This document shows positions 1 to 9,107 of a DNA stretch of 64,000 nt, piece by piece. Position numbers and translations under genes: made by a program. The stretch spans positions 1 to 64,000 of the forward strand of contig QWHC01000021.1 in the NCBI GenBank assembly GCA_021404685.1, read 5' to 3'. Source of the DNA: Chloroflexi bacterium CFX4. GTDB taxonomy: Bacteria > Chloroflexota > Anaerolineae > Aggregatilineales > UBA2796. The notes under the pieces are model-generated. The model did not search any database, had not been told where the DNA came from, and was given only the letters and a program-made list of their open reading frames with translations. The first letter of the stretch is position 1; every line of letters starts with the position of its first letter.

Positions 1-145
1 CGTGGAGATGGTCATGCCGGGCGACAACGTGAACATGACGGTTGAGCTGATTGTGCCAGTCGCGCTGGAAAAAGGCTCGAAGTTCGCCATCCGCGAAGGC
101 GGTCTGACCGTTGGCGCGGGCATCATCACCGAAGTCCTGGACTAG
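1..145 (+). CDS. tuf: Elongation factor Tu, C-terminal fragment
   Basis: This is the last 47 codons of EF-Tu, the GTPase that delivers aminoacyl-tRNA to the ribosome; the rest lies before the window. The reading frame opens at base 2. The motifs VMPGDNVNM and KFAIREGG belong to the end of beta-barrel domain 3. The usual REGGRTVGAG appears here as [10 protein letters not shown], an Arg-to-Leu change. tuf directly upstream of rpsJ is the classical str-to-S10 junction. Only domain 3 can be judged. Confidence 0.95.
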   Translation, partial: VEMVMPGDNVNMTVELIVPVALEKGSKFAIREGGLTVGAGIITEVLD

Positions 146-165
146 AGTAGCTAAGCGACGCATCG

Positions 166-193
166 CACAGGGCAGCCTTCGTGTTGCCCTGTG
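166..193 (+). promoter_or_regulatory. Hairpin between tuf and rpsJ
   Basis: A perfect 9-bp inverted repeat (CACAGGGCA and TGCCCTGTG) surrounds a 10-nt loop in the tuf-rpsJ gap. It is followed by TTTGCC rather than a long T-run, so it is a poor intrinsic terminator. It may be an RNA processing site, a pause site or a target for autoregulation of the S10 operon. That role is inferred from position only. Confidence 0.5.
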
Positions 194-213
194 TTTGCCA
201 AAAGAGGAATTGC

Positions 214-522
214 ATGGCAAAGCATAAAATTCGCATTCGCCTTAAGGGCTATGATCACCGCGTGATCGATCAATCGGCGAAACGCATTGTGGAAACAGCA
301 GAACGCACTGGCGCTCGTGTGGTTGGTCCCGTGCCGCTGCCCACGCGCATTGAGCGTTTTACCGTGCGGCGCTCGCCGTTTATTGATAAAGAGTCGCAAG
401 AACATTTTGAGATCAGAACGCACAAAAGACTGATTGACGTTCTTGATCCAGATAGCAAAACCATTGACTCGCTGACACGGCTCGATCTGCCCGCCGGTGT
501 GGATATCGAGATCAAAATCTAG
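214..522 (+). CDS. rpsJ: 30S ribosomal protein S10 (uS10)
   Basis: S10 is a component of the 30S head and, as NusE in other bacteria, part of antitermination complexes. The 102-aa product has the expected length and opens [15 protein letters not shown]. An in-frame upstream GTG (181) would add 11 residues, but the ATG at 214 has the purine-rich Shine-Dalgarno AAGAGG just before it and gives the family's normal N-terminus. [11 protein letters not shown] and the [10 protein letters not shown] region are typical. It is the first gene of the S10 cluster, 59 bp ahead of rplC. Confidence 0.97.
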   Translation: MAKHKIRIRLKGYDHRVIDQSAKRIVETAERTGARVVGPVPLPTRIERFTVRRSPFIDKESQEHFEIRTHKRLIDVLDPDSKTIDSLTRLDLPAGVDIEIKI

Positions 523-581
523 CGCACGCGCATTATAGCCTTAGGTATAACGGGATACCTCTGGGTATTTCGGAGGGTCGG

Positions 582-1211
582 ATGAAGGGTATCATCGGAA
601 GAAAACTCGGCATGACGCAGTTGATTGCAGCGGACGGCAAGGTAACGCCGGTCACTGTTATTCAAGCAGGTCCATGCTTTGTAACATCGGTTCGGACGGC
701 TGACCGCGACGGCTATACAGCGGTGCAGGTTGGCTTTGAAGAAGTGGCGCCCGAAAAACTGACGGGCGGCGAGCGTGGGCATTTGCTCACGCGCAACTTG
801 CCAACGCTGCGCTACCTGCGCGAATTCCGCGTGCGCCAAGTGGACGTGGAAGAAGGGCAGCGCCTGACCGTCGAAATGTTCGGCACAGGTGACCGTGTGG
901 ATGTGGTTGGCACAAGCAAAGGGCGTGGGTTTGCCGGCACCATTAAGCGGCACGGCTTTCACCGCCAAGCGACGACGCACGGTGCTTCGGATCGCACCCG
1001 CGCACCGGGCGGCAGCAGCTCTGGTACAACGCCCGGTCGTGTGAAGAAGGGTACGCGCCGTTCAGGGCGCATGGGCAACGACCGCGTCACCACACAAAAC
1101 CTAGAAGTGATGGTGGTTGACCCTGAGCGCAACCTGCTCGCGGTGAAAGGCTCGGTGCCAGGCGCGGCAGGCGGTCTAGTCATCGTCAAAGAGTCCGTCA
1201 AAGGGCGCTAG
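582..1211 (+). CDS. rplC: 50S ribosomal protein L3 (uL3)
   Basis: L3 binds 23S rRNA near the peptidyl transferase centre and acts early in 50S assembly. The 209-aa protein begins MKGIIGRKLGMTQ, the family's N-terminal signature. It contains the extended loop GRGFAGTIKRHGF and the later RMGNDRVTTQNL segment. A clear GGAGGG ribosome-binding site lies 6-7 nt upstream of the ATG. The 59-nt gap after rpsJ contains a small AGGTAT/ATACCT hairpin. rplD follows after 20 bp. Confidence 0.97.
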   Translation: MKGIIGRKLGMTQLIAADGKVTPVTVIQAGPCFVTSVRTADRDGYTAVQVGFEEVAPEKLTGGERGHLLTRNLPTLRYLREFRVRQVDVEEGQRLTVEMFGTGDRVDVVGTSKGRGFAGTIKRHGFHRQATTHGASDRTRAPGGSSSGTTPGRVKKGTRRSGRMGNDRVTTQNLEVMVVDPERNLLAVKGSVPGAAGGLVIVKESVKGR

Positions 1212-1231
1212 ACCAAGCGGAGAATAAGCTA

Positions 1232-1876
1232 ATGAATGTTCCTGTCCTAGATATGCAGGGCAAACAGGTTGGCAACGTAGACCTGCCTGCTGAAGTGTTT
1301 GAATACAAGATCAACATCGGCTTGATGCACCAGTACGTCGTGATGCAGAATGCAAACGCACGGCTTGGCACGCACAAGGCAAAACGGCGCGGCGAGATCA
1401 ACCGCACCAAGGCGAAGTGGTACCGCCAAAAGGGCACCGGGCGCGCACGGCACGGCAGCCGCAACGCACCGATCTTTGTGGGCGGTGGGCGCGCACACGG
1501 ACCGTTGCCGCACAAGTACACTAAAGATATGCCTAAGAAGATGCGCCATGCCGCCATCAAGAGTGCGCTCTCGGCGCTGGCACGTGATGGGCAGTTGGTC
1601 TTGGTGAAAGACCTGAGCCTGAGCGAGCCGAAGGCAAAGCTGATGTCTGCCGTCGTGAAGGCGCTGGTGGGCGATCAAAGTGCGTTGGTGCTGCTGCCAG
1701 AGCGCAGCGAGAACATCGAGCGCGCTGCACGCAACCTAGAGCGCGTGCAATACCTGCACACGCCATACATGAACGTGCGCGATCTGCTGCGCCATGAGCG
1801 CGTGATTATTCCGCTCGCCTCGCTGGATGTAATCAAGCGCATTCTGCTGGGTGCGCCAGTGGCTGCGGAGGAATAA
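1232..1876 (+). CDS. rplD: 50S ribosomal protein L4 (uL4)
   Basis: L4 lines the polypeptide exit tunnel and in many bacteria autoregulates the S10 operon. The 214-aa sequence has the tunnel-loop region with WYRQKGTGRARHGS and the conserved GGGRAHGP. It is close to the usual 205-215 aa. The gene ends 2 bp before rplW, so translation is probably coupled. No L4-binding leader could be recognised in the S10 upstream region. Confidence 0.97.
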   Translation: MNVPVLDMQGKQVGNVDLPAEVFEYKINIGLMHQYVVMQNANARLGTHKAKRRGEINRTKAKWYRQKGTGRARHGSRNAPIFVGGGRAHGPLPHKYTKDMPKKMRHAAIKSALSALARDGQLVLVKDLSLSEPKAKLMSAVVKALVGDQSALVLLPERSENIERAARNLERVQYLHTPYMNVRDLLRHERVIIPLASLDVIKRILLGAPVAAEE

Positions 1877-1878
1877 CC

Positions 1879-2166
1879 ATGCACCTGTATGAAATTATCA
1901 AGCGCCCGATCATTACCGAAGGCTCGACGATCCTTGCCTCAGAGCAGAATCAGTTCACCTTTGAAGTAGACATGCGCGCCAACAAGATTCAGATCAAAGA
2001 GGCGGTCGAGGTCATCTTCAATGTGGACGTGGTGAAGGTGGCAACCATCATCATGCCGATGAAGCGCGGACGGCGCGGGCGCAAAGAATATGCGCGCACG
2101 CCTGCTTGGAAGAAAGCTATCATCACGCTGCCCGAAGGGCAGACTATCGGGTTGTTCAACGTTTAA
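1879..2166 (+). CDS. rplW: 50S ribosomal protein L23 (uL23)
   Basis: L23 sits at the tunnel exit, where it docks trigger factor and SRP. The 95-aa product is of normal bacterial length and begins MHLYEIIKRPIITEGS, matching the conserved start (xKxPxxTEKS). It has the usual beta-alpha fold with a basic loop KRGRRGRKEYARTPAWKK. The start codon follows the rplD stop after 2 bp, with GGAGGA inside the end of rplD as its Shine-Dalgarno. Confidence 0.96.
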   Translation: MHLYEIIKRPIITEGSTILASEQNQFTFEVDMRANKIQIKEAVEVIFNVDVVKVATIIMPMKRGRRGRKEYARTPAWKKAIITLPEGQTIGLFNV

Positions 2167-2261
2167 GTGTCAGTCTTTGCGCGTCAGCTACCCTAATGAT
2201 GCGCCTTCAATCGCACGCACGCAGAGGGTGGCAGTTCCTCTGCTGGTGAGGGAAATACAGA

Positions 2262-3098
2262 ATGCCAGTCAAAATCTATAAGCCCACCTCGCCCGGACGG
2301 CGCGGTATGACGGGCTACAGCTTTGAAGAAATTACACGGGCAACGCCTGAAAAGTCCTTGTTGCGTGAAAAGCGCGGCAAATCTGGGCGCAACAATCAGG
2401 GGCGCGTTACAGTGCGCCATCGCGGTGGTGGGCATAAGCGCCAATATCGCGTCATTGATTTCAAGCGCGATAAATTCGACATTCCAGCGCGGGTCGCCTC
2501 GATTGAATATGACCCGAACCGCACAGCACGTATTGCATTGCTCATCTATGCCGATGGCGAGAAGCGCTATATTATCGCGCCGCTCACCGTCAAAGTGGGC
2601 GATGTGCTGATGAACGGTCCTAAAGCGCCGCTGCGTGATGGCAACACCCTACCCTTGAGCCTGATCCCAGTCGGCACGATGATTCACAACATCGAGCTAG
2701 AGCGCGGGCGCGGCGGGCAGTTGGTGCGCTCAGCAGGCACGTCCGCGCAACTGATTGGGCGTGAAGACAAATACGCGCAGATTCGCCTGCCAAGCGGTGA
2801 ACTCCGCAAGGTGCGCGAGGAATGCCTTGCCACGATGGGGCAGGTGGGCAACCTTGAGCATACCAACATCAAGCTGGGCAAGGCGGGGCGCAAGCGCTGG
2901 ATGGGCTGGCGTCCGACGGTACGTGGTTCGGCAATGGATCCAGATAGCCATCCGCATGGTGGTGGTGAAGGGCGTTCGCCCATCGGTATGCCCGGACCAA
3001 AGACGCCCTGGGGCAAGCCTGCACTCGGTTACAAAACGCGCCGTAACAAGCGCACTGATAAGTTCATTATTCGCCGCAGTGCGGATAAACGCCGCTAA
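2262..3098 (+). CDS. rplB: 50S ribosomal protein L2 (uL2)
   Basis: L2 is required for subunit association and peptidyl transferase assembly. The 278-aa protein has the N-terminal RNA-binding segment ([16 protein letters not shown]) and the C-terminal [14 protein letters not shown] motif with the conserved histidine. The residues before that histidine read DPDS instead of the common NPVD. A 95-bp gap separates it from rplW and holds a small AGAGG/CCTCT hairpin. GGTGAGGG precedes the start. Confidence 0.97.
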   Translation: MPVKIYKPTSPGRRGMTGYSFEEITRATPEKSLLREKRGKSGRNNQGRVTVRHRGGGHKRQYRVIDFKRDKFDIPARVASIEYDPNRTARIALLIYADGEKRYIIAPLTVKVGDVLMNGPKAPLRDGNTLPLSLIPVGTMIHNIELERGRGGQLVRSAGTSAQLIGREDKYAQIRLPSGELRKVREECLATMGQVGNLEHTNIKLGKAGRKRWMGWRPTVRGSAMDPDSHPHGGGEGRSPIGMPGPKTPWGKPALGYKTRRNKRTDKFIIRRSADKRR

Positions 3099-3132
3099 GC
3101 AGCGCCGATAAGTGTAGAGGTTTAGAACGCAT

Positions 3133-3414
3133 ATGTCACGGTCACTCAAAAAAGGACCTTTCGTTGAGCCGAAGCTGCTCAAGAAGATTGATGAGATGAA
3201 TCGGCGCAATGAGAAGCGTGTTATCAAGACGTGGAGCCGCGCCTCGACAATCTTCCCGCAGATGGTCGGACACACAATCGCTGTGCATGATGGTCGCCGC
3301 CACGTGCCAATTTACGTCACCGAGAATATGGTTGGGCATAAACTGGGCGAATTTGCGCCCACCCGCACCTTTCGCGGTCACATTGTCGAAAAGAAAGTCA
3401 AGAAGGGAGGCTGA
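3133..3414 (+). CDS. rpsS: 30S ribosomal protein S19 (uS19)
   Basis: S19 is a 30S head protein that contacts S13 and the intersubunit bridge near the A-site tRNA. The 93-aa product begins [15 protein letters not shown] and contains [38 protein letters not shown] and TRTFRGH, all diagnostic. The GTGTAGAGG upstream is a reasonable ribosome-binding site. rplV starts 5 bp after its stop. Confidence 0.97.
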   Translation: MSRSLKKGPFVEPKLLKKIDEMNRRNEKRVIKTWSRASTIFPQMVGHTIAVHDGRRHVPIYVTENMVGHKLGEFAPTRTFRGHIVEKKVKKGG

Positions 3415-3419
3415 TCGCT

Positions 3420-3761
3420 ATGCCCGAAGTATTCGCTCAGGCACGCAGCCTGCCGATCAGCCCTCAAAAAATCCGCCTTGTCTGTGATCAGGTGCGCGGC
3501 AGAGATGTTGATCAGGCATTGGTGCTGCTGCAATACATGCCGCAAAAAGGCGCTGATCTGATCCGTAAGTTGGTGGCAAGCGCCATTGCCAACGCCGAAA
3601 ACAACTTCGAGTTGAATCGGACGGATTTGTACATCAAGACCATTTACGCCAATGAGTCGTTCAAGCTCAAGCGCGTGAAAGCAGGCGCTCGCGGGCGCTA
3701 TAAGCCGCGTGTGCGCCGCTATGCCCATGTGACGGTTATCCTAGACGAGCGGGAGGAATAG
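3420..3761 (+). CDS. rplV: 50S ribosomal protein L22 (uL22)
   Basis: L22 lines the exit tunnel constriction together with L4. The 113-aa protein shows the family pattern: the N-terminal ARSLPISPQKIRLVCDQVRG, a central AENNFEL segment, and the C-terminal beta-hairpin with GARGRYKPRVRRYAHV that reaches into the tunnel. The upstream GGGAGG overlaps the end of rpsS. The gene ends 1 bp before rpsC. Confidence 0.97.
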   Translation: MPEVFAQARSLPISPQKIRLVCDQVRGRDVDQALVLLQYMPQKGADLIRKLVASAIANAENNFELNRTDLYIKTIYANESFKLKRVKAGARGRYKPRVRRYAHVTVILDEREE

Positions 3762-3762
3762 T

Positions 3763-4428
3763 ATGGGTCGTAAAGTACACCCGGTTGGCTTCCGCCTGAA
3801 GATCAACCGTACCTGGGAAGGGCGCTGGTACGCCGAAGGCGAGCGCTACCGCGATATGCTGCATGAGGATTTCCGCATTCGCCAATGGCTGAAGAAGCAC
3901 GTGCCGAATGCTGGCATCTCCCGCGTGGATATTGCGCGCTATCCCGCCCAAGTGGTGGTCAACATTCACACCGCACGTCCCGGCATCATCATCGGGCGCA
4001 AGGGCGATAAGGTGAAAGAAGTGCGCGTAGACCTTGAGCGCCTGACTGGCAAAAAGGTGAAGGTAGAAGTTACTGAGATCAGCAAGCCCGATCTCGATCC
4101 GACCCTGGTTGCCGAGAACATCGCGCAGCAGTTAGAGCGCCGCATTGGTCACAGCCGTGCCATGAAGCGCGCCATTCAGCAGGCAATGCGTCAGGGCGCG
4201 CAGGGCATCAAGATCATGGTTAATGGGCGCTTGGCGGGTGCTGATATGGCACGCCGCGAGTGGCAGAGCGAAGGGCGCGTGCCACGCAGCACGCTGCGCT
4301 CGTACCTTGACTATGGCACTGCCGAAGCGCTGACCACCTATGGGCGTATCGGCATCAAGGTGTGGATTTACACCGGCGAGAAACTGCTGGAAGATTTGCC
4401 TGAACCGTCAGAAGCGCCTGCCAACTAA
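3763..4428 (+). CDS. rpsC: 30S ribosomal protein S3 (uS3)
   Basis: S3 forms part of the mRNA entry channel. The 221-aa product begins MGRKVHPVGFRLK. It has the type-II KH domain loop IIGRKGDK near residues 74-82 and the C-terminal domain with GRLAGADMARREW. Length and order (rplV-rpsC-rplP) are standard. The GGGAGGAA ribosome-binding site lies at the end of rplV. Confidence 0.97.
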   Translation: MGRKVHPVGFRLKINRTWEGRWYAEGERYRDMLHEDFRIRQWLKKHVPNAGISRVDIARYPAQVVVNIHTARPGIIIGRKGDKVKEVRVDLERLTGKKVKVEVTEISKPDLDPTLVAENIAQQLERRIGHSRAMKRAIQQAMRQGAQGIKIMVNGRLAGADMARREWQSEGRVPRSTLRSYLDYGTAEALTTYGRIGIKVWIYTGEKLLEDLPEPSEAPAN

Positions 4429-4470
4429 GCGTATGGGCGCGGCTGCATAAGGATTTAGAGGACGAGAACT

Positions 4471-4911
4471 ATGTTGATGCCAAAGCGGGTGAAATACCGC
4501 AAACAAATGCGCGGGCGCATGAGAGGGCAGGCAACGCGCGGCGCTGAAGTCCACTTTGGCGACTTCGGCTTGCAAGCGCTAGAGCCGGCCTGGATCACAC
4601 AGCGCCAGATTGAGGCAGCCCGCCGTGCCATTGTGCGTTATATCAAGCGGCGTGGTCGGCTGTGGATTCGCATCTTCCCTGATAAGCCTGTGACGGCAAA
4701 ACCAGCCGAAACGCGCATGGGCAAGGGCAAGGGTGCCGTGGATCATTGGGTGTGCGTCGTGAAGCCGGGACGCATCCTGTTCGAGATGGCGGGCATTGAA
4801 GAAAGCGTTGCCCGTGAGGCACTGCGCCTGGCAGGCTTCAAAATGCCGATCAAGACCAAGTTCGTGAAGCGCACCGATCCACTCAGCGGTCAGGAAGTGA
4901 GTGCCTCATGA
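4471..4911 (+). CDS. rplP: 50S ribosomal protein L16 (uL16)
   Basis: L16 organises the A-site region of the 50S subunit. The 146-aa protein starts [17 protein letters not shown], the classical bacterial N-terminus, and contains [26 protein letters not shown] and [10 protein letters not shown]. It is a few residues longer than E. coli L16 (136 aa) because of a C-terminal tail. Its stop overlaps the rpmC start by 4 bp (ATGA). Confidence 0.97.
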   Translation: MLMPKRVKYRKQMRGRMRGQATRGAEVHFGDFGLQALEPAWITQRQIEAARRAIVRYIKRRGRLWIRIFPDKPVTAKPAETRMGKGKGAVDHWVCVVKPGRILFEMAGIEESVAREALRLAGFKMPIKTKFVKRTDPLSGQEVSAS

Positions 4912-5138
4912 AAGCCTTTGAACTGCGCGAATTGGACACCAACGATCTGGTGGATCGCCTTGAGAAGGCCCGTGAGGAACTCTTCCGTCTGCGCCTGAGC
5001 TGGAGCGCCGGCTCGTTGGAAGACCCTAATCAAGTGCGCTTCAAGCGTCATGAAATTGCACGCATTATGACCATTTTGCGTGAGCGTGAGATCGCTGCCG
5101 AATTGGTGCGCGAGGAGGAACAAAGCAATGCCGAATAA
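4908..5138 (+). CDS. rpmC: 50S ribosomal protein L29 (uL29)
   Basis: L29 is a two-helix protein beside L23 at the exit tunnel. The 76-aa product has the pattern [25 protein letters not shown] followed by [19 protein letters not shown], both family signatures. Start and stop overlap neighbours: ATGA with rplP and an 11-bp overlap with rpsQ. Translational coupling across L16-L29-S17 is therefore likely. Confidence 0.95.
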   Translation: MKAFELRELDTNDLVDRLEKAREELFRLRLSWSAGSLEDPNQVRFKRHEIARIMTILREREIAAELVREEEQSNAE

Positions 5139-5430
5139 CCGCCGCCGTTTGGTCGGGCGCGTCTCCAGCGCCAAGATGGATAAGACCATCGTTGTGAAGG
5201 TGGATGTCGCCAAGCGGCATCCTGTTTATGACAAAGTGCTGCACGAAACGCGCAAATACTACGCCCATGATGAAGCTAATCAGGCGCAGGAAGGCGATTT
5301 GGTGCAGATTGTGGAGAGCCGCCCAACCAGCCGCCTAAAGCGCTGGGCGCTTGAAAGCATTTTGGAAAAACGTGATGCGGCAAACATGACCATTACTGTC
5401 GCGGATGCCGTTGAGGATGGGAGCAACTAA
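5128..5430 (+). CDS. rpsQ: 30S ribosomal protein S17 (uS17)
   Basis: S17 is an OB-fold primary binder of 16S rRNA. The frame is open from 5080, but the ATG at 5128 gives the expected N-terminus ([25 protein letters not shown]). It is also preceded by GAGGAGG at 5112-5118. The product is 100 aa. [21 protein letters not shown] and [15 protein letters not shown] are characteristic. The start lies inside the last codons of rpmC. Confidence 0.96.
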   Translation: MPNNRRRLVGRVSSAKMDKTIVVKVDVAKRHPVYDKVLHETRKYYAHDEANQAQEGDLVQIVESRPTSRLKRWALESILEKRDAANMTITVADAVEDGSN

Positions 5431-5435
5431 GCGCC

Positions 5436-5807
5436 ATGATTCAACAAGAAACACGCTTGAAAGTTGCCGACAACACCGGCGCACGCGAACTGCTCGTCAT
5501 CCGTGTGATGGGTGGCAGCAAACGCCGCTATGGCAGCGTGGGCGATGTGGTGATTGCCGCTGTGAAGCAGGCAACGCCACAGGGCATGGTTAAGAAAAGC
5601 GACATCGTGCGGGCGGTTATTGTGCGCGTCACAAAGGCCTACCGCCGCGACGATGGTTCGTATATCCGTTTCGATGATAATGCGGCAGTCATCTTAGAGC
5701 CAGAGGGCGAAAATCCGCGTGGCACACGCGTTTTCGGTCCGGTGGCGCGTGAAATTCGCGCCAAAGGCTTTACCAAGATTGCTGCCCTAGCGCCCGAAAC
5801 ACTTTAA
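5436..5807 (+). CDS. rplN: 50S ribosomal protein L14 (uL14)
   Basis: L14 helps form intersubunit bridges and is the docking site for silencing factor RsfS. The 123-aa product has the expected length. It begins [21 protein letters not shown] and includes [26 protein letters not shown] and [13 protein letters not shown]. It starts 5 bp after rpsQ and ends 22 bp before rplX. Confidence 0.97.
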   Translation: MIQQETRLKVADNTGARELLVIRVMGGSKRRYGSVGDVVIAAVKQATPQGMVKKSDIVRAVIVRVTKAYRRDDGSYIRFDDNAAVILEPEGENPRGTRVFGPVAREIRAKGFTKIAALAPETL

Positions 5808-5829
5808 GGGCAGAAGGGGCATATGTGCC

Positions 5830-6150
5830 ATGCAGAGGATTAAAAAGGGCGATACGGTCGAGGTGATCGCCGGCAAAGACATTGGGCAGCGCGGTGAGGT
5901 TCTCTCGGTGCTGCCAAAAGTGAACCGCGTCGTCGTCGAAAAGGTGAGCATCGTTAAGAAGCACCAGAAGCAGCAGCAGACTCGCTCCGGCGTGCGGCAA
6001 GGGATCGTTCAGTTTGAGGCGCCGATTGACCTCTCCAACGTAATGCTGGTCTGCAAGGCGTGCGATCAACGCACCCGTGTCGGCTTCCGCGTGGATGAGG
6101 AAGGCAAGAAAGTGCGCGTCTGCAAAAAATGCGGGCAGGATGTTGACTAA
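5830..6150 (+). CDS. rplX: 50S ribosomal protein L24 (uL24) with C-terminal zinc ribbon
   Basis: L24 starts 50S assembly. The 106-aa protein has an N-terminal KOW motif ([20 protein letters not shown]). Its tail carries two CxxC pairs, CKAC and CKKC, which should bind zinc, as in the C+ form of bacterial L24. The last base of its stop codon is the first base of the rplE start (TAATG), so the genes overlap by one base. Confidence 0.96.
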   Translation: MQRIKKGDTVEVIAGKDIGQRGEVLSVLPKVNRVVVEKVSIVKKHQKQQQTRSGVRQGIVQFEAPIDLSNVMLVCKACDQRTRVGFRVDEEGKKVRVCKKCGQDVD

Positions 6151-6689
6151 TGCGACTGAAGCAATATTACCGTGAAACGGTTGTGCCAGAGATGATGAAA
6201 GAGTTCCGCTACAGCAATGTGATGCAAGTGCCGCGCATTGTGAAAGTGGTTCTCAATATCGGTGTGGGCGAGGCGATTGACAACGCTAAATCGCTGGATG
6301 GTGCGGTGGAAGACCTGCTCAAGATCACCGGGCAGAAGCCTGTGATCACCCATGCCAAGAAGGCTGTGGCAGCCTTCAAGCTGCGTGAAGGGCGCGCCAT
6401 TGGTGTGAAGGTGACGCTGCGGAACGAGCGGATGTGGTCGCTGCTGGATCGCTTGATCAACGTAGCGCTGCCGCGTACCCGTGACTTTCGCGGCATTAGC
6501 GGCAACGCCTTTGATGGGCGCGGCAACTACACGCTTGGCTTGCGCGAACAGTTGATCTTCCCTGAAATTGAATACGATAAGATTGACAAAGTGCGCGGCA
6601 TGGAGATCTCGATTGTGACGACGGCGCAAACCGATGAAGAAGGTCGCCGCCTGCTAAAATTGCTCGGTATGCCTTTCCGCGATAATTAG
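6150..6689 (+). CDS. rplE: 50S ribosomal protein L5 (uL5)
   Basis: L5 binds 5S rRNA and contacts the P-site tRNA. The 179-aa product is the normal length. It contains [43 protein letters not shown] and PRTRDFRGI, all hallmarks. The C-terminal [15 protein letters not shown] is also typical. It sits 12 bp ahead of rpsN. Confidence 0.97.
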   Translation: MRLKQYYRETVVPEMMKEFRYSNVMQVPRIVKVVLNIGVGEAIDNAKSLDGAVEDLLKITGQKPVITHAKKAVAAFKLREGRAIGVKVTLRNERMWSLLDRLINVALPRTRDFRGISGNAFDGRGNYTLGLREQLIFPEIEYDKIDKVRGMEISIVTTAQTDEEGRRLLKLLGMPFRDN

Positions 6690-6701
6690 GGAGCATAGAG
6701 G

Positions 6702-6908
6702 ATGGCGAAACGATCCATGACGGCGCGTGAAGGGCGCCGCAAGTATAAAGTGCAGGTGCGGAATCGCTGCCAATTTATTGACCCGAATTCGGGCAAAATT
6801 TGCGGGCGTCCGCGTGGTTATATTCGTCGCTTCGGTCTGTGCCGCATCCACTTCCGCGAGCTTGCCCTGCAAGGCAAAGTTCCCGGCGTGGTGAAGTCGA
6901 GCTGGTAA
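6702..6908 (+). CDS. rpsN: 30S ribosomal protein S14, zinc type, with variant zinc site
   Basis: S14 is a 30S head protein. The 68-aa size, position between rplE and rpsH, and the [15 protein letters not shown] and [13 protein letters not shown] motifs identify the short zinc (type Z) form. The zinc site is abnormal. The usual C-x2-C pair is spread to C23-x10-C34 by an eight-residue insertion (FIDPNSGK), and the last ligand is His50 instead of Cys. A Cys3-His site could still bind zinc. GGGAGC precedes the ATG. Confidence 0.93.
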   Translation: MAKRSMTAREGRRKYKVQVRNRCQFIDPNSGKICGRPRGYIRRFGLCRIHFRELALQGKVPGVVKSSW

Positions 6909-6926
6909 GCGGCAGAGGGAGTTCCT

Positions 6927-7328
6927 ATGATTTCCGATCCCATTGCCGATATGTTCACGCGCATTCGGAATGCGCTACAAGTCGGTGAGCCGAGTGTTGC
7001 AATGCCTGCCTCCAAGCTGAAAACAGCCATCGCTGAGATTTTGCTGCGGCAGGGCTACATTGAAGGTTATCAGGTGAGCGACGGCGGCAAGCCCGAACTC
7101 ACCATCGCATTGAAATATCATGGGCAGCGCCGCGAGCGCCGTCCCGTCATCACGCACATTGCGCGGGTCAGCCGTCCCAGCCGCCGTGTTTACGCTGGCA
7201 AGGGTGAAATCCCTTGGGTGTTAAGCGGCATGGGCATTGCCATCATCACCACGCCGAAAGGTGTGATGACCGGCGATGAAGCGCGCCGCCGTGGGCTTGG
7301 CGGCGAAGTTATCGGCGTGGTGTGGTAG
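6927..7328 (+). CDS. rpsH: 30S ribosomal protein S8 (uS8)
   Basis: S8 binds the central domain of 16S rRNA; in E. coli it represses the spc operon. The 133-aa product begins [22 protein letters not shown] and ends with [22 protein letters not shown], the conserved RNA-binding C-terminus. A GAGGGAG site lies upstream. The stop overlaps an open frame that runs into rplF, but rplF itself starts 29 bp later. Confidence 0.97.
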   Translation: MISDPIADMFTRIRNALQVGEPSVAMPASKLKTAIAEILLRQGYIEGYQVSDGGKPELTIALKYHGQRRERRPVITHIARVSRPSRRVYAGKGEIPWVLSGMGIAIITTPKGVMTGDEARRRGLGGEVIGVVW

Positions 7329-7357
7329 CCCCACGCCGCACGGAGGAAACAGACACA

Positions 7358-7906
7358 ATGTCACGTATCGGTAAGCAGCCAGTCACTATTCCTGCTAAGG
7401 TAGATGTGACTTTAGGTGATGACAATCACCTGACAGTGAAGGGTCCCAAAGGGCAGCTCGCCCTACAGGTGCATCCCACCATCACGATCAAAAAAGAAGA
7501 CGGCAAGCTCCTCGTTGAGCGCCCGAACGATCAGCGCCAATCGCGTGCGCTGCACGGGCTAACGCGCGCGCTGCTGCACAATATGGTGACGGGCGTTAGC
7601 ACGGGCTTCCGCCGCACCTTACAACTAGATGGCACCGGCTATCGCGTCGAGATGAAGGGTAAAAATCTCGTCGTTTATGTGGGCTATTCACATCCCATTG
7701 AAATAACGCCGCCCGAAGGCATCAGCTTTGCGGTCGAGGATCGTGGTGTGGTCTTTCACGTGGATGGCATTGATAAACAAGTGGTGGGGCAAGTGGCAGC
7801 CAATATTCGCGCCCTGCGCCCGCCGGAGCCATATCACGGCAAGGGCATTCGCTATAAAGATGAAGTGATCCGTCGTAAGGCGGGCAAAGCGGGTAAGGGT
7901 AAGTAA
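7358..7906 (+). CDS. rplF: 50S ribosomal protein L6 (uL6)
   Basis: L6 lies near the GTPase-associated centre. The frame opens at 7322, but the ATG at 7358 ([17 protein letters not shown]) matches the family N-terminus and follows CGGAGGA at 7341-7347. That gives 182 aa. The duplicated fold is seen in [10 protein letters not shown] and in the C-terminal [16 protein letters not shown], which is the L6 signature. rplR follows after 5 bp. Confidence 0.97.
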   Translation: MSRIGKQPVTIPAKVDVTLGDDNHLTVKGPKGQLALQVHPTITIKKEDGKLLVERPNDQRQSRALHGLTRALLHNMVTGVSTGFRRTLQLDGTGYRVEMKGKNLVVYVGYSHPIEITPPEGISFAVEDRGVVFHVDGIDKQVVGQVAANIRALRPPEPYHGKGIRYKDEVIRRKAGKAGKGK

Positions 7907-7911
7907 GAGCG

Positions 7912-8280
7912 ATGGATAAAGCAAAAGAGAAGCGTGAAGCACGCATCCGCCGCCATAGCCGTGTGCGCCTAAAGGTGAAAGGCACGCCTGAGCGTCCGCG
8001 TTTGGTCGTCTACCGCAGCGTTGAGCATATTTATGCCCAAGTCATTGATGATGTCGCCGGGCATACGCTCGTTTCTGCCTCCACCATTGATGGCGAGGTG
8101 CGGAAGCTGGTTGCGGGCAAGAAAAAGACCGAAGAAGCACAGATTGTTGGGCAAGTGGTGGCACAGCGCGCCAAAAATGCAGGCATTCAGAAAGTTGTTT
8201 TTGATCGCGGTGGCAATCAATATCAGGGGCGCATTAAAGCCCTCGCTGATGCAGCGCGTGAAGCAGGGCTGGAGTTCTAG
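7912..8280 (+). CDS. rplR: 50S ribosomal protein L18 (uL18)
   Basis: L18 binds 5S rRNA with L5. The 122-aa protein has [21 protein letters not shown] and the C-terminal [24 protein letters not shown], both diagnostic. Its stop TAG directly abuts the rpsE ATG with no gap, so the rpsE ribosome-binding site (GGAG) lies within the last codons of rplR. Confidence 0.97.
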   Translation: MDKAKEKREARIRRHSRVRLKVKGTPERPRLVVYRSVEHIYAQVIDDVAGHTLVSASTIDGEVRKLVAGKKKTEEAQIVGQVVAQRAKNAGIQKVVFDRGGNQYQGRIKALADAAREAGLEF

Positions 8281-8898
8281 ATGACGAACAGAAGCGAACG
8301 AAACGAACGAGCGCCACGCCCAGAGCGCGGCGGCGACCGTGGTGAGCGCGGCGACCGCCGCCAACGCCGTGAACGCCGTGAGCGTGAGGAGGAGCGCGAA
8401 GAACTTGATGAGCGCGTCGTAGATATTAGCCGCGTTGCCAAAGTGGTGAAGGGCGGACGCCGCTTTGCCTTCCGCACAGTGGTGATTGTGGGCGATAACA
8501 AAGGGCGCGTTGGCTTGGGCGTGGGCAAATCACGTGGTGTGCCGGATTCGATCCGTAAAGGCACTGATCAGGCGCGCAAACGCATGATTACCGTCCAACT
8601 CTCTGGCACGACTATTCCACATCAGGTGGTGGCGCGCTATGCTGGCGCGGTTGTCATGCTGCGTCCTGCCTCACCCGGTACTGGCGTGATCGCGGGTGGT
8701 GGTGTGCGTGCTGTGCTGGAAGCCGTTGGCGTGCGCGACATCCTCAGCAAGTCTCAGGGCAGCAATAACCTGCTCAATGTGGCGTTGGCAACCTTAAAAG
8801 CGTTGCAACAGCTTAAGAGCGTTGAAGAAATTGCCCGCACCCGCGGCATGACCACCGACGAAGTAAAGCCGTTCTGGCTGCGTAGGCGCACGGAGTAA
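8281..8898 (+). CDS. rpsE: 30S ribosomal protein S5 (uS5) with charged N-terminal extension
   Basis: S5 acts in decoding fidelity and mRNA unwinding at the entry channel. The 205-aa protein is longer than E. coli S5 (166 aa). The excess is an Arg/Glu/Asp-rich, probably disordered N-terminus of about 40 residues. The core has RVAKVVKGGRRFAF, GRVGLGVGKSRGVP and the C-terminal RPASPGTGVIAGGGVRAVLE. It begins immediately after rplR. Confidence 0.96.
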   Translation: MTNRSERNERAPRPERGGDRGERGDRRQRRERREREEEREELDERVVDISRVAKVVKGGRRFAFRTVVIVGDNKGRVGLGVGKSRGVPDSIRKGTDQARKRMITVQLSGTTIPHQVVARYAGAVVMLRPASPGTGVIAGGGVRAVLEAVGVRDILSKSQGSNNLLNVALATLKALQQLKSVEEIARTRGMTTDEVKPFWLRRRTE

Positions 8899-8903
8899 CC
8901 GCT

Positions 8904-9107
8904 ATGAGCGAAACAAAAAGCGCAAAGAAACTGCGCGTGACGTTGGTGAAAAGCCCCATCGGCGCCCAGGAACGCCACAAGCTGACCGTGAAAGCGCTTG
9001 GGCTGAAACGGATGCACATGACCATTGAGCATCCCGACAATCCATCGGTGCGCGGCATGATTACACAGGTGGCTCACCTGTTGAAGGTTGAGGAAGTGCA
9101 AGCATGA
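8904..9107 (+). CDS. rpmD: 50S ribosomal protein L30 (uL30)
   Basis: L30 is a small 50S protein. The 67-aa product has the core LRVTLVKSPIGAQERHKLTVKALGL followed by VRGMITQVAHLLKVEE, the standard pattern. Its end overlaps rplO by 4 bp (ATGA). Some bacteria lack rpmD, but here it is intact between rpsE and rplO. Confidence 0.95.
   Translation: MSETKSAKKLRVTLVKSPIGAQERHKLTVKALGLKRMHMTIEHPDNPSVRGMITQVAHLLKVEEVQA

Noticed and set aside
8277-8564. Ser/Arg-rich minus-strand frame opposite rpsE
   Set aside because: It is the antisense of the Arg/Glu-rich S5 extension and has no independent evidence.
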